From: Rhodococcus sp040643435
Lineage (GTDB): Bacteria; Actinomycetota; Actinomycetes; Mycobacteriales; Mycobacteriaceae
DNA: 64,000 bases
NCBI RefSeq assembly: GCF_040643435.1
Contig: NZ_JBEYUH010000005.1
Coordinates: 248,001 to 312,000, forward strand
Reading direction: 5' to 3'
Shown here: one piece after another, positions 31,886-40,970 of the stretch
How the letters are laid out: every line of letters starts with the position of its first letter
How positions within the stretch are numbered: the stretch's first letter is position 1
Program-made: the position numbers and the translations under genes
The notes under the pieces: generated by a model
What the model was told of the DNA's origin: nothing
What the model saw: the letters and a program-made list of their open reading frames with translations, nothing else
Databases searched by the model: none

Positions 31886-33412
31886 GTGACCGAGCAATTC
31901 AGTTACGAAACACTTACGCCTACCGCATTTCTCGATCGTTCGGCTCGGGTCTTCAGCAACGACCTCGCAGTGGTGGACGGAGATGTCCGGCGCACCTACG
32001 CCGAACTGCGTGACCGGTGCCTGCGACAGTCCGGCATGCTGCACGCTCTCGGCATCGAACCCGGCGACCGTGTCGCGGTGCTCTCGCCGAACACCTCGTT
32101 GATGCTCGAGGCGCACTACGGCGTGCTCTATGCGGGAGCCGTTCTCGTCTCGCTCAACACCCGCCTCACCGCGCCGGAGCTGCGGTTCATCCTCGAGCAC
32201 TCGGGCAGCCGGGTCCTGCTCGTCGAGGAGTCGCTGGCAGACCTGGCCCGTGAGGCGACGGCCGACCTGCCTTCGATCACCGTCGTGGGCGACGACTACG
32301 AGGACAAGCTTGCGGCCGCCCGCCACCGCTACGTTCCGCTCGCCGACGAGCGCAGCATGATCGCCCTGAACTACACCTCGGGCACCACAGGTGATCCGAA
32401 GGGCGTGATGTACCACGCGCGGGGCGCCTACCTGCAGGCACTGGCGATGGTCGCGCACTTCGGGCTGGACAGCGGGTCCACCTATCTGTGGACACTGCCG
32501 ATGTTCCATTGCAACGGCTGGACGTTCACCTGGGCGGTCACCGCCGCCGGTGGAACCCACGTGTGCCTTCCGAAGGTCGACCCCGAACGGATCTGGGATC
32601 TGGTGCGTACCGAGAACGTCACACACTTGTGTGGCGCACCGACCGTACTCGCATCCCTGGTCGACGCCCCCAACGCGGGCGGCATCGACCACCGTGTCGT
32701 CGCCGCGATCGGCGGCGCACCGCCGGCGCCCGCCCTGATCGAGCGGTGCACCGCGCTCGGACTCGACATCACCCACCTGTACGGACTGACGGAGACGTAC
32801 GGTCCCGCCGCGATCTGCGAGTGGCGTTCCGAATGGGATGCCCTCGCCGACGACGAAAAGGCACGACTGCGCTCCCGGCAGGGCGTGGGGAACGTCGTGG
32901 CCGGGGAACTCCGCATCGTCGATGCCCTGGGATCCGACGTTCCGGCCGACGGTGAGACGACCGGCGAGATCGCCCTGCGCGGCAACAACGTGATGCTCGG
33001 CTACTACAACAACCCGGACGCGACCGCACGCGCGGTGCCCGACGGCTGGTTCCGCACGGGCGACATCGGCGTCATGCACCCGGACGGCTACATCGAGATC
33101 CGCGACCGCGCGAAGGACGTCATCATCTCCGGCGGCGAGAACATCTCGTCCGTCGAGGTCGAGGCAGTGTTGATCAGCCACCCGGCCGTCCTCGAGGCAG
33201 CCGTCGTCGCGGCGCCGAGCGAGAAGTGGGGCGAACGCCCCGTCGCCTACGTGACACTGCGCAACGGTGCGAGTGCCGACGAGGCAGAACTGCGCGCGCA
33301 CGTACGTTCGCAACTCGCAGGCTTCAAGGTCCCCGACAGCATCGTCTTCGGCGCACTGCCGAAGACGGCCTCCGGCAAGATCCGCAAGGTCGAGCTGCGC
33401 GAGCGTCTCTGA
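31886..33412 (+). CDS. fatty acyl-CoA synthetase (AMP-forming)
   Basis: 508 residues, typical length for the medium-chain AlkK-like branch. P-loop YTSGTTGDPKGVMYHARG at about 168-185, GLTETYGPA (A5), GWFRTGD (A7, hinge Asp), RAKDVIISGGENISSVEVE (A8), and the catalytic Lys in PKTASGKIRK (A10) close to the C-terminus. It activates a fatty or aromatic acid as its CoA thioester. GTG start with AAGGAG 9 bases upstream. Single-gene unit; the 236 bp in front are shared with the divergent membrane-protein gene and contain no other gene. Confidence 0.92.
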   Translation: MTEQFSYETLTPTAFLDRSARVFSNDLAVVDGDVRRTYAELRDRCLRQSGMLHALGIEPGDRVAVLSPNTSLMLEAHYGVLYAGAVLVSLNTRLTAPELRFILEHSGSRVLLVEESLADLAREATADLPSITVVGDDYEDKLAAARHRYVPLADERSMIALNYTSGTTGDPKGVMYHARGAYLQALAMVAHFGLDSGSTYLWTLPMFHCNGWTFTWAVTAAGGTHVCLPKVDPERIWDLVRTENVTHLCGAPTVLASLVDAPNAGGIDHRVVAAIGGAPPAPALIERCTALGLDITHLYGLTETYGPAAICEWRSEWDALADDEKARLRSRQGVGNVVAGELRIVDALGSDVPADGETTGEIALRGNNVMLGYYNNPDATARAVPDGWFRTGDIGVMHPDGYIEIRDRAKDVIISGGENISSVEVEAVLISHPAVLEAAVVAAPSEKWGERPVAYVTLRNGASADEAELRAHVRSQLAGFKVPDSIVFGALPKTASGKIRKVELRERL

Positions 33413-33420
33413 GTGCTCGC

Positions 33421-33463
33421 CGGGACGGTTCCCGACCTCTACTTCTCGTCGAGAACCGTCCCG
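33421..33463. terminator. 11-bp stem terminator between convergent acyl-CoA synthetase and MFS genes
   Basis: CGGGACGGTTC (33421-33431) pairs exactly with GAACCGTCCCG (33453-33463). The loop holds the stop codon of the MFS gene (33439), so the hairpin overlaps its last eight codons. Likely bidirectional. Confidence 0.7.
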
Positions 33464-34779
33464 GCCCGCTCGGGGAGTGTGAATGCTGCGAGCGCGGCGA
33501 CCACGAACGCCGCCGAGAACGCGCCGAAGACGAGGCCGTTGCCGCCACCGTCGAGGAGAACCGGCACCAGCAGCGGCGCGATGATGGACGCCAGTCGGCC
33601 GAAGGCTGCCGCCGAACCGGTGCCGGCACCGCGGACCGGCGTGGGATACAGCTCGGGGCCGATCGCGTACAGGGCTCCCCAGGCCCCGAGGTTGAAGAAC
33701 GACAGGGCCATACCAGCGGCGACGATCGTTCCCGGCGTGTCGGCAAGACCGAACAAGCCCGCCGAGACCGCCGAGCCGGCGAGGAATACGCCCAGGGTCA
33801 GGCGGCGTCCCCACACCTCGATCAACCACGCCGCGACGCCGTAACCCGGCAGCTGAGCAAGCGTGATGACCAGGGTGTATCCGAACGAGGTCACCAGGTC
33901 GAAGCCCTGGGCGACGAGCAGGCTCGGCAACCAGATGAACGCCCCGTAGTACGAGAAGTTGATGCCGAACCATACGATCCACAGCGCGGCGGTGCGCCGG
34001 CGCAGGTGCGGCGCCCACACCGATCTTCGGGGTGCAGGTTCGGCTTCGGCTACGGTGCCGTCGTCCTCGCCGGTCTCGGGGCCGTCGTCGCGGCCCGGCA
34101 CATAGGCGACATTCGCCGATCGCTCGTAGTCGCGCACGATCGCTTCCGCTTCCGCGTACCGTCCGCGGCTCTCGAGGTAGCGCACCGATTCGGGCAGGCC
34201 GAACCGCACCACGAGGGCGTAGGCCGCGGGAACGAGTCCGACGGCGAGCGCCCACCGCCAGCCGTCGTCGCTCGTCGACACGACGAAATAGCCGATCAGG
34301 GCGGCGAGCAGCCAGCCCACCGCCCAGAACGCTTCGAGCGCGACGACCACTCGCCCGCGCACCTTTCGCGGTGCGAACTCACTGACCAGTGTCGACGCGA
34401 CCGGCAGTTCGGCGCCCAGTCCGAGCCCGACGACGAATCGCAGAACGATGAGCACTGCGACCGAGGTGGACAGCGCGGCGGCGCCGGTCGCGAGCCCGTA
34501 GACGAGCAGCGTCGCGGCGAACACCTGCCGACGCCCGATGCGGTCGGCGAGCAGACCACCGAGCGACGCACCGATCGCCATACCGACGAAGCCGATCGAT
34601 CCGATCCACGACAACTGCGTGGACGACAGATCCCATTGCACGGCCAGCGCCGCCATGACGAACGAGATCAACCCGACGTCCATGGCGTCGAGGGCCCAGC
34701 CCACACCGGAGCCGGTCAGCAGGCGGCGGTGTCTGCCGGTGAACGGCAGGTCGTCGAGCCGCTGGGTGCGAGTGGTCAT
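33439..34779 (-). CDS. MFS transporter (NiaP/sugar-porter-like)
   Basis: 446 residues with 12 predicted membrane segments and a long charged central loop (about 200-235, RSANVAYVPGRDDGPETGEDDG). MFS signature GGLLADRIGRRQ between TM2 and TM3, and LGLGAELPVASTLVSEFAPRKVRGR after TM4, as in the SP/NiaP group. The N-terminal GWALDAMDVGLISFVMAAL resembles nicotinate transporters of the NiaP type, but substrate assignment from sequence alone is weak. No adjacent pathway genes on the same strand. Confidence 0.85.
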   Translation of the reverse strand: MTTRTQRLDDLPFTGRHRRLLTGSGVGWALDAMDVGLISFVMAALAVQWDLSSTQLSWIGSIGFVGMAIGASLGGLLADRIGRRQVFAATLLVYGLATGAAALSTSVAVLIVLRFVVGLGLGAELPVASTLVSEFAPRKVRGRVVVALEAFWAVGWLLAALIGYFVVSTSDDGWRWALAVGLVPAAYALVVRFGLPESVRYLESRGRYAEAEAIVRDYERSANVAYVPGRDDGPETGEDDGTVAEAEPAPRRSVWAPHLRRRTAALWIVWFGINFSYYGAFIWLPSLLVAQGFDLVTSFGYTLVITLAQLPGYGVAAWLIEVWGRRLTLGVFLAGSAVSAGLFGLADTPGTIVAAGMALSFFNLGAWGALYAIGPELYPTPVRGAGTGSAAAFGRLASIIAPLLVPVLLDGGGNGLVFGAFSAAFVVAALAAFTLPERAGTVLDEK

Positions 34780-34813
34780 GCACCGAAACGTACCCGCAGC
34801 TCTCGGGCGCCGA

Positions 34814-35287
34814 TCAGCCGCGTGCGGCAGCCTCGAGTGCAGCCGTGTCGATCTTCCGCATGGTCATCAGCGCATCGCTCACCCGGCTCGCAGCCTCGCG
34901 ATCGGGGTCTTCGAGCAGTTCGTAGAGCCTTCGCGGCACGACCTGCCACGACAGGCCGAACCGGTCCTTCAGCCAGCCGCACTGGGACTCTTCCCCACCG
35001 TCGGCGAGAAGTGCCGCCCAGTAGTAGTCCACCTCGTTCTGATCGGCGCAGTCGATCACGAACGACACCGCTTCGGTGAACGTGAAGTGGGGCCCGCCGT
35101 TGAGGGCGGAGAAACGGCGCCCGTCGAGTTCGAATTCGACGGTCAGCACCGTCCCTGCCGGCACCGGCGCGCCCTCGGGATAGTAGGTGGTGTCGAGGAT
35201 CTTCGAGTTCGGGAATGTCTTCGTATAGAACTCCGCTGCATCCTGCGCGTTCATGTCGAACCACAGGGACGGGGTGATCTCGGGCAT
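34814..35287 (-). CDS. VOC-fold (PhnB/DUF-type 3-demethylubiquinone methyltransferase-like) protein
   Basis: 157 residues. MPEITPSLWFDMNAQDAAEFYTKTFPNSKI start, GTVLTVEFELDGRRFSALNGGPHFTFTEAVSFVIDC core and DRFGLSWQVVPRRLYELL tail are typical of PhnB-like VOC proteins formerly labelled 3-demethylubiquinone-9 methyltransferase. No catalytic function is established for the family. The ATG at 35287 is preferred over an upstream in-frame start because AAGGAGAA lies just ahead. Divergent from the HAD-type gene. Confidence 0.85.
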   Translation of the reverse strand: MPEITPSLWFDMNAQDAAEFYTKTFPNSKILDTTYYPEGAPVPAGTVLTVEFELDGRRFSALNGGPHFTFTEAVSFVIDCADQNEVDYYWAALLADGGEESQCGWLKDRFGLSWQVVPRRLYELLEDPDREAASRVSDALMTMRKIDTAALEAAARG

Positions 35288-35376
35288 CGGTCGTTCTCCT
35301 TCTGTCGCGTAGCCACGGTCGTACATACAGACCCCGATCGGGCGGAACACTCATCGCGACACCGCGCCTCGGGTAT

Positions 35377-35904
35377 ATGACCTCCGTGACGAAGAAGGCA
35401 CGCGATCGCAACGGACGTCCGAAACAGCGGCACCGGCCGCCCAGCAGTGCGCCCGCACCACCGACGCCGTACGTCGAGGATCCGACACTTCCTCCGGCAT
35501 GGCTCGTCGACATCGACGGCACGCTCGCGCACATGAGCGACCGGAGTCCCTACCACTGGCATCGCGTGGGTGAGGACACCGTCTCCCCTGCGGTCGAGGC
35601 CGCGGTGCGAGCGTTCGCCGCTGCACCTGACCGGGCTGCGATCGTTCTGCTCTCGGGCCGCGACGGCGTCTGCCGGCCGGAAACCGAGGAGTGGCTCGCC
35701 CGGCACGCGATCCCGTACGACGAGCTCTACATGCGGGCGGCCGGCGACAACCGCAAGGATTCGATCGTCAAGGCCGAATTGTTCGACCGTCACGTCCGGC
35801 ACCGCTACCGCATCATCGCGGTGCTCGACGATCGCGATCAGGTGGTGCGCATGTGGCGGCAGATGGGGCTGGTGTGCTTCCAGGTCGCCGAGGGCGATTT
35901 CTGA
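35377..35904 (+). CDS. HAD-type phosphatase resembling the polynucleotide kinase 3'-phosphatase domain
   Basis: 175 residues. After a basic, Pro-rich stretch of about 35 residues comes the HAD motif I LVDIDGTLAHM (Asp45, Asp47), motif II Ser in LLSGRDG, and motif IV IIAVLDDRDQVVRMWRQMGLVCFQVAEGDF, closely like the PNKP phosphatase half. No kinase P-loop is present. A nucleic-acid 3'-phosphatase or phosphohydrolase role is inferred from family similarity only. The basic N-terminus would suit nucleic-acid contact. Confidence 0.8.
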   Translation: MTSVTKKARDRNGRPKQRHRPPSSAPAPPTPYVEDPTLPPAWLVDIDGTLAHMSDRSPYHWHRVGEDTVSPAVEAAVRAFAAAPDRAAIVLLSGRDGVCRPETEEWLARHAIPYDELYMRAAGDNRKDSIVKAELFDRHVRHRYRIIAVLDDRDQVVRMWRQMGLVCFQVAEGDF

Positions 35905-35940
35905 TCGCCCTCCGCGCACCCGGACTGATCCGAATGCGGA

Positions 35941-36153
35941 TCAATTATCCAGGTGTACTTCGGAACTCAGCGCCGTCGGGGGAACGAACGGCGCCACTCC
36001 GATGTCCACACGCCGCGTCCCGCATCCGACGCAGCGCACGTAATGCACCTGTCCGATCGAGGTGGCATGGCTCGATTCCACACTCCATGCATGTTCGTGG
36101 GTGGACGCCCGAACGGGGCACTCGCGAGGGTTCCGCGCTTCGATGGCTGTCAT
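35941..36153 (-). CDS. small CxxC zinc-ribbon-like protein, unknown function
   Basis: About 70 residues (ATG 36153; an in-frame ATG at 36165 adds four). Key pattern: ECPVRASTHEHAWSVESSHATSIGQVHYVRCVGCGTRRVDIG, with Cys and His followed by CVGC, likely a single zinc-binding ribbon. I have no named family for it. It is divergent from the CGNR gene only 26 bp away, so their promoters overlap or transcripts are leaderless. Confidence 0.65.
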   Translation of the reverse strand: MTAIEARNPRECPVRASTHEHAWSVESSHATSIGQVHYVRCVGCGTRRVDIGVAPFVPPTALSSEVHLDN

Positions 36154-36179
36154 GTCCACCACCATGATGTAATGCCCTT

Positions 36180-36755
36180 ATGCATCTCAACCCTTACGGA
36201 GAGTATGCGGTTCTTCTCGCGGCGTCGCTGGCCGACGACTGGCCCGACGACCGATCCGGCATCGTGGCCCGCACGCGCGAGGTCGGGATGACCATGGACT
36301 TTCCGACCGCGACCGACGACCACCGGCGCACCCGCATGGTCATCGACGACTGGCTGGCCATCGTCGACGCGTCCGACCCCCGGGAACGTGCTCGACTGCT
36401 CAACGCGCAGATGGCCGCCGCGGCGGCCTATCCCCGACTGACCGATCACGACGGTGAGGGATGGCACCTGCACTACCGCGACGAGGTCCAGCCGCTCCCC
36501 GACGTACTACGCGCGGTGATCAGCGTCGGCACGGCACTGCACCTCACCACTCGCGGAATGCACCGCCTCCACCGGTGTGCCGCAGCGGAGATACCGAGGA
36601 ACCCGTGCACGGCCGTGGTCGTCGATGTCACCCGCAACGGTCGCCAGCAGTACTGCTCCGTGCGATGCGCGAATCGCGCCGCGGTACGCCGACACCGAGC
36701 GAGGGTGGCGCCGGGCCGCCGACCCGCACATCCGTCGACACACTCGGCCGATTAG
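36180..36755 (+). CDS. CGNR zinc-finger (ABATE-domain) transcriptional regulator
   Basis: 191 residues. The N-terminal two-thirds (NPYGEYAVLLAASLADDWPD...) match the stress-associated ABATE domain. The C-terminus is a CGNR-type zinc knuckle: CAAAEIPRNPCTAVVVDVTRNGRQQYCSVRCANRAAVRRHR, where the usual CGNR reads CANR. Probably DNA-binding. ATG at 36180 with no clear Shine-Dalgarno, in a compact divergent arrangement with the small zinc protein. The basic His/Arg tail is long. Confidence 0.85.
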   Translation: MHLNPYGEYAVLLAASLADDWPDDRSGIVARTREVGMTMDFPTATDDHRRTRMVIDDWLAIVDASDPRERARLLNAQMAAAAAYPRLTDHDGEGWHLHYRDEVQPLPDVLRAVISVGTALHLTTRGMHRLHRCAAAEIPRNPCTAVVVDVTRNGRQQYCSVRCANRAAVRRHRARVAPGRRPAHPSTHSAD

Positions 36756-36860
36756 CACATCACGCCGCGCGCGGGTGCCCCGTCCCCGCCTCTCCACGAT
36801 CCGGCCGGATCGGGGAAGCTCGACCGCAGACACCCGACCGCTCCGGAGGCTTCGACACTC

Positions 36861-37529
36861 ATGGCCCCTCGTCCCACCACCCGCCCACCGAGAATCGACG
36901 CTCCGGACCTCGGTGTCCTCATCGACGCCGACGGTGACGAATTGCTCGCGCACGAAACCTTCGAGAACAACCGGTACACGAACATCGAACTGTCGCAACG
37001 GGATCTGACGGGGATCATCCTGTCCCAATGCGCCCTCTCCGCGCCGATCGTCGCCGGCAGCGACCTCACGAGCGCACGGCTGCGCGACACTCTGTTCGAG
37101 CGAATGCAGGCACCGAACCTGTTCGCACCGCGCAGCAGCCTGCACCGTGTCCGCATCCAGGACAGCCGGATCGGTGCGATGGACCTCTTCGACGCGGACC
37201 TGCGCAGCGTCTCCGTCACGGATTCCAAGCTCGGACTGGTCAATCTGCGGGCCGCCACGGGACGCGACGTGCTCTTCCGCGGCTGCATCATCGACGAATT
37301 GGATATGGGCGGCGGCACGTTCACCCGCGTCGCCTTCGAAGACTGTTCCGTCGGTGTCCTCGACGTCGACCGCGCGTCCCTCGACCAGGTCGATCTCCGT
37401 GGTTTGCGGATCGGCACGATCCGCAAACCAGGCGGGATGAAGGGTGCGACGATCAGCGCCCACCAGGCCGTCGAATTGGCAGGGCAGTTCGCCGCCCATC
37501 TCGGTCTCCGCATCGAGGACCCGGCATGA
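36861..37529 (+). CDS. pentapeptide-repeat protein
   Basis: 222 residues. From about 40 to 190 the sequence follows the A(D/N)LxX five-residue periodicity (LSQRDLTGIILSQCALSAP, GSDLTSARLRDTLFERMQAPNLFAPRSSLHRVRI, AMDLFDADLRSVSV), predicting a right-handed quadrilateral beta helix. Such proteins can mimic DNA and protect gyrase, but the same fold has many unknown roles. The remainder (ISAHQAVELAGQFAAHLGLRI) is helical. A 16-base palindrome (36797-36812) sits in the 105 bp upstream. Confidence 0.85.
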   Translation: MAPRPTTRPPRIDAPDLGVLIDADGDELLAHETFENNRYTNIELSQRDLTGIILSQCALSAPIVAGSDLTSARLRDTLFERMQAPNLFAPRSSLHRVRIQDSRIGAMDLFDADLRSVSVTDSKLGLVNLRAATGRDVLFRGCIIDELDMGGGTFTRVAFEDCSVGVLDVDRASLDQVDLRGLRIGTIRKPGGMKGATISAHQAVELAGQFAAHLGLRIEDPA

Positions 37530-37617
37530 CGAGCTCTGCCGTATCGGGTTGAAACGTCATATCGCCAGCCACGGTCACCTCGATCGCGAAGCCGGAATCT
37601 CTTGGTAAAAAAGCATT

Positions 37618-38481
37618 TCAGGCGTTCTCCGACTGCTCGACGGCACGGCGTTTCCGCGCACGCATCACGCCTCGCATCTCGCGGATCCAGAGTCCGACGC
37701 CGCATGCGGGGAAGACGGCCCCCAGCACGCACACCGCCTGCCAGCCCCCAGCGAAGTACGCGATGGTGGACAGCACGCTCCCGAGCGACCCTGCAAGGAA
37801 GTAGCAAGTCATGTAAGCGGTGTTGAGCCGGCTACGAGCATCGGACCGAAGTGGGTAGATCAGGCTCTGATTACTGATGTGCGTTCCCTGGATTCCCAGA
37901 TCCAGCAGTGCGACCCCGATCGCCAGCGCGACGACGTGCCTCTCCCCCACGGCGAGCAGGGCGAAGCTCACCGCGGTGACGGCGACGAAGAAACCGGTTT
38001 GGCGACGCGCATATCCCCGGTCGGCGAGAACACCCGCCACACGAGCAGCCAACGCACCCGCCACACCGAAGAGAGTGAAGATCCCGATGCGCGCATCGGA
38101 CCATCCGTATCCCGGGCCGGCGAGGAGGAATCCCACACTCGTCCAGAACACCCCGAATGATGCATACGTCAGTGCACCGTACATGATCCTTTGCCGCAGA
38201 ACGGGTTCGGTGGACATCAGTCGGATCACCGAAGCCAGCACCGCACGGTACCCGGCATCGGTGGTGGGGGCCGACTCCGGCAAGGTGCGAATCAACAGCA
38301 CGGTGAGCAGCATCAGCGCCGCCGCACAGACGAACACCGCTCGCCAACCCGCCACCTCGGCGATCAGTCCTGCCACCACGCGGGACAACAGGATGCCCAG
38401 CAACAGTCCGGTCATCACGTTGCCGATCACACGCCCGCGTTCGTCGTCGCGGGCGAGGGTCGCCGCGAAAGGCACCAGCAT
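37618..38481 (-). pseudogene. MFS transporter remnant lacking its N-terminal third
   Basis: 287 residues, about 8-9 membrane segments, similar to the AraJ/YgaY-like drug-efflux MFS branch. The sequence enters at LVPFAATLARDDERGRVIGNVMTGLLLGILLSRVVAGL, normally about residue 100-120 after TM3, so TM1-TM3 are gone. Upstream in the same frame only nine unrelated codons precede a stop at 38509, and 132 bp further begins xylulokinase. The first Met (38481) has no Shine-Dalgarno. Most likely a deletion product and non-functional. Confidence 0.7.
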
Positions 38482-38613
38482 GTTGCGCCCCGAGTCTGCT
38501 GGAGGGTCTCATCACACGGAATTCATGCTGACCAACTGACCGAGAAAGCACACCTGACTCCCGTCGGGCGCCACCCTCGAATGCGCATCACGCTGGTACC
38601 GAGCGGAGCGTTC

Positions 38614-40041
38614 TCACCCTGCCGAAAGTGATTCCCCGACGATCTCCGAACCGTCCGTCAGGTCCCGCACCTCCGCATAACGCTCCCTCACGTGCGGGGT
38701 CGGGTCGGCCTCGTAGTGACGTGTTGCTCCGGGCTCCCACTGCGGGGGCTCGGCGCCGCCGCGCAGGACCCAGGCCGCCTGCCGGGCCGCGCCGCGCGCG
38801 ACGTACTCCCCCGGTTCCGGAACGTCGACGGGCATTCCGAGCACGGTCGGCGCCAGCTCGCACAGCGCACTCGAGCGCGCTCCTCCGCCGACGAGCAGAA
38901 CCCGGCGTACCTCGGTGCCCTGCGCTTCGATGTGATCGACGCCGTCGGCGAGTGAGCACAGCAGACCTTCGAACGCCGCGCGCGCCAGATGCGCGGGGGT
39001 CGCGGTTGTGAGCCGGAGTCCGTGCAGGGCTCCGGTCGCACCGGGGCGGTTCGGGGTGCGCTCACCCTCGAGATACGGGATCAGGACGAGTCCGTCGCTT
39101 CCCGGTGGTGCTGTGAGAGCGAGCCTGGCGAGCTCGGTGTGGTCGACACCGAGCATCCTCGCGGTGGCGTCCAGCACGCGAGCCCCGTTGAGCGTGCACA
39201 CCAGCGGCAGATGCCGGCCGGTCGCGTCCGCGAATCCCGCAACGTAACCGGCCGCGTCGCGAGCAGGAGTGGAGGACACCGCACACACCACGCCGGAAGT
39301 GCCGATCGAGACGATCACGTCTCCCTCGCCCACCTCGAGGGCGAGGGCGCCTGCGGCGTTGTCCCCGGCACCGGGCCCGAGGAGAGCACCGGAGACGGTC
39401 TCGCCGATACAGTCGGCCGGCCCGGCCACCCGAGGAAGAATCGGACTCGGTCGGCGCAGGGCCAGTTCGAGCAGGTCCTGCCGATAGGCATTCGTGCATG
39501 CATCGAAATAGCCGGTGCCGCTCGCGTCGCTGCGGTCGGTTGCGAGGCTGCCGAGATCACGGTCGCTCCGCATCGTCCACGTCAGCCAGTCGTGCGGGAG
39601 GCACAGCGCTGCGGTGCGTTCGGCGTTGCGGGGTTCGTGGTCGGCGAGCCACCTGGCCTTCGCGACCGTGATCGCCGCGAGTGGGACCACGCCGACGGCG
39701 TCGGACCATACAGCCGGACCGCCCGCCTCGGCGACCAGATCGACAGCCGCCGCCGCAGATCTCGTGTCGTTCCACAACAGCGCGTCGCGGACGACCTCGC
39801 CGCGATCGTCCAGGCACACCATGCCGTGCTGCTGAGCGCCCACCGAGATCGCCGCGACGTCGTCGAGTCCCCCGGCCTCGGAGTACGCCGATTCGTAGGC
39901 AGCACGCCAGGCGGCCGGCGCGACTTCGGTACCGGACGGGTGAAGGGCACGACCTTCGCGAACGATGCGGCCGGTAGTGGCGTCGCACACGACTATCTTG
40001 CACGACTGGGTGGAGGAGTCGATCCCGGCAACGAGCGTCAC
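38614..40041 (-). CDS. xylB: xylulokinase (FGGY family)
   Basis: 475 residues. FGGY N-terminal phosphate motif GIDSSTQSCKIVVCDA, VGAQQHGMVCLDDRG (the xylulokinase AQQHG signature), LWNDTRS, the ATP-site GTSGVVCAV, and C-terminal VLLVGGGARSSALCELAPTVLGMPV. Phosphorylates D-xylulose, the product expected from arabitol or xylitol oxidation. GTG start overlaps the upstream kinase stop (GTGA). Last gene of a four-gene polyol operon. Confidence 0.93.
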   Translation of the reverse strand: MTLVAGIDSSTQSCKIVVCDATTGRIVREGRALHPSGTEVAPAAWRAAYESAYSEAGGLDDVAAISVGAQQHGMVCLDDRGEVVRDALLWNDTRSAAAAVDLVAEAGGPAVWSDAVGVVPLAAITVAKARWLADHEPRNAERTAALCLPHDWLTWTMRSDRDLGSLATDRSDASGTGYFDACTNAYRQDLLELALRRPSPILPRVAGPADCIGETVSGALLGPGAGDNAAGALALEVGEGDVIVSIGTSGVVCAVSSTPARDAAGYVAGFADATGRHLPLVCTLNGARVLDATARMLGVDHTELARLALTAPPGSDGLVLIPYLEGERTPNRPGATGALHGLRLTTATPAHLARAAFEGLLCSLADGVDHIEAQGTEVRRVLLVGGGARSSALCELAPTVLGMPVDVPEPGEYVARGAARQAAWVLRGGAEPPQWEPGATRHYEADPTPHVRERYAEVRDLTDGSEIVGESLSAG

Positions 40042-40970
40042 CGCGTCACCTTCCGGGCTGCCACGCGTTCGGCAAGGGTGGGCAGGTCGGCGCCGGCGCG
40101 CGCGACTGTCAGTGCGGACGTCCACGCAGCCGTTTCCAGCGCCGCCCGCAGTTCGGCTGTGCCGATGTCCCGCAAACGTTCCTGCCGCTCGATCCCGACG
40201 AATCCGAAACTCCACAATCCGTCCAGCAGACCGGCCGTGAACGCATCCCCGGCCCCGACCGTGTCGACCACCTCGACCTGCACGGCGGGCACCTCGACGG
40301 TCCCGGCAGCACATACTGCCACCGCACCTGCACCTCCCCTCGTCACGGCGACGACCGCAGGCCCGCGCGAAAGCCACTCGCGTGCGGTGTCGAGGGGATC
40401 ACGCCCAGGTGCGAACCACTCCAGGTCCTCGTCACTGGCCTTGACCACGTCGGCGAGCGTGACGAGCCGTTCGATCCGTGCCCGTCCACGCGCGGGGTCT
40501 GCGATCAATGCCGGCCTGATGTTCGGGTCGAAGCTCACGGTGGATGTCCTCGACTGCAGTGCAACGAGTTCGGCGACGACGTCGCAGCCGGGCTCCAGCA
40601 CAGTGGCGATGGAACCTGTGTGCACGAGCACAACGTCCGCCGTCATCGGCGGCTCGACCGGATCCCAGGTGATGTCGAACTCGTATCTCGCGGAGCCTTT
40701 CTCGTCGAGTTCGGCCTGCGCGGTCGCCGTGCGATCCGCGGATGTACTCCCGGGCGTCAAGGCGACCCCGGCAGCGGTGAGGTGCTCGACGATGCGAGTG
40801 CCGCGCTCGTCGGCACCGACCCGCGTCACGAATTGCACGGCACGGCCCAGCCGGCCGAGCCCCAGCGCGACGTTGAGCGGACTGCCGCCCACATGTTCGA
40901 CAGGCTCCGAACCCGCCCGGCGGACGATGTCGACGAGTGCTTCCCCGACGACGAGTGCGTGACCGTTCAT
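40038..40970 (-). CDS. PfkB-family carbohydrate kinase (fructokinase-type)
   Basis: 310 residues. PfkB signature 1 GGSPLNVALGLGRLG (about 28-42), anion-hole motif DTVGAGDAFTAGLLDGL (about 240-256) with the catalytic Asp. Phosphorylates fructose formed by the adjacent mannitol dehydrogenase, giving fructose 6-phosphate; ribokinase-like alternatives cannot be excluded. The ATG overlaps the mannitol dehydrogenase stop (ATGA), with GGGAG upstream. Confidence 0.9.
   Translation of the reverse strand: MNGHALVVGEALVDIVRRAGSEPVEHVGGSPLNVALGLGRLGRAVQFVTRVGADERGTRIVEHLTAAGVALTPGSTSADRTATAQAELDEKGSARYEFDITWDPVEPPMTADVVLVHTGSIATVLEPGCDVVAELVALQSRTSTVSFDPNIRPALIADPARGRARIERLVTLADVVKASDEDLEWFAPGRDPLDTAREWLSRGPAVVAVTRGGAGAVAVCAAGTVEVPAVQVEVVDTVGAGDAFTAGLLDGLWSFGFVGIERQERLRDIGTAELRAALETAAWTSALTVARAGADLPTLAERVAARKVTR

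Noticed and set aside
36797..36812. CGATCCGGCCGGATCG palindrome upstream of the pentapeptide gene
   Set aside because: A perfect 16-base palindrome, but with no loop and no adjacent regulator that clearly explains it; short GC palindromes are common at this base composition.
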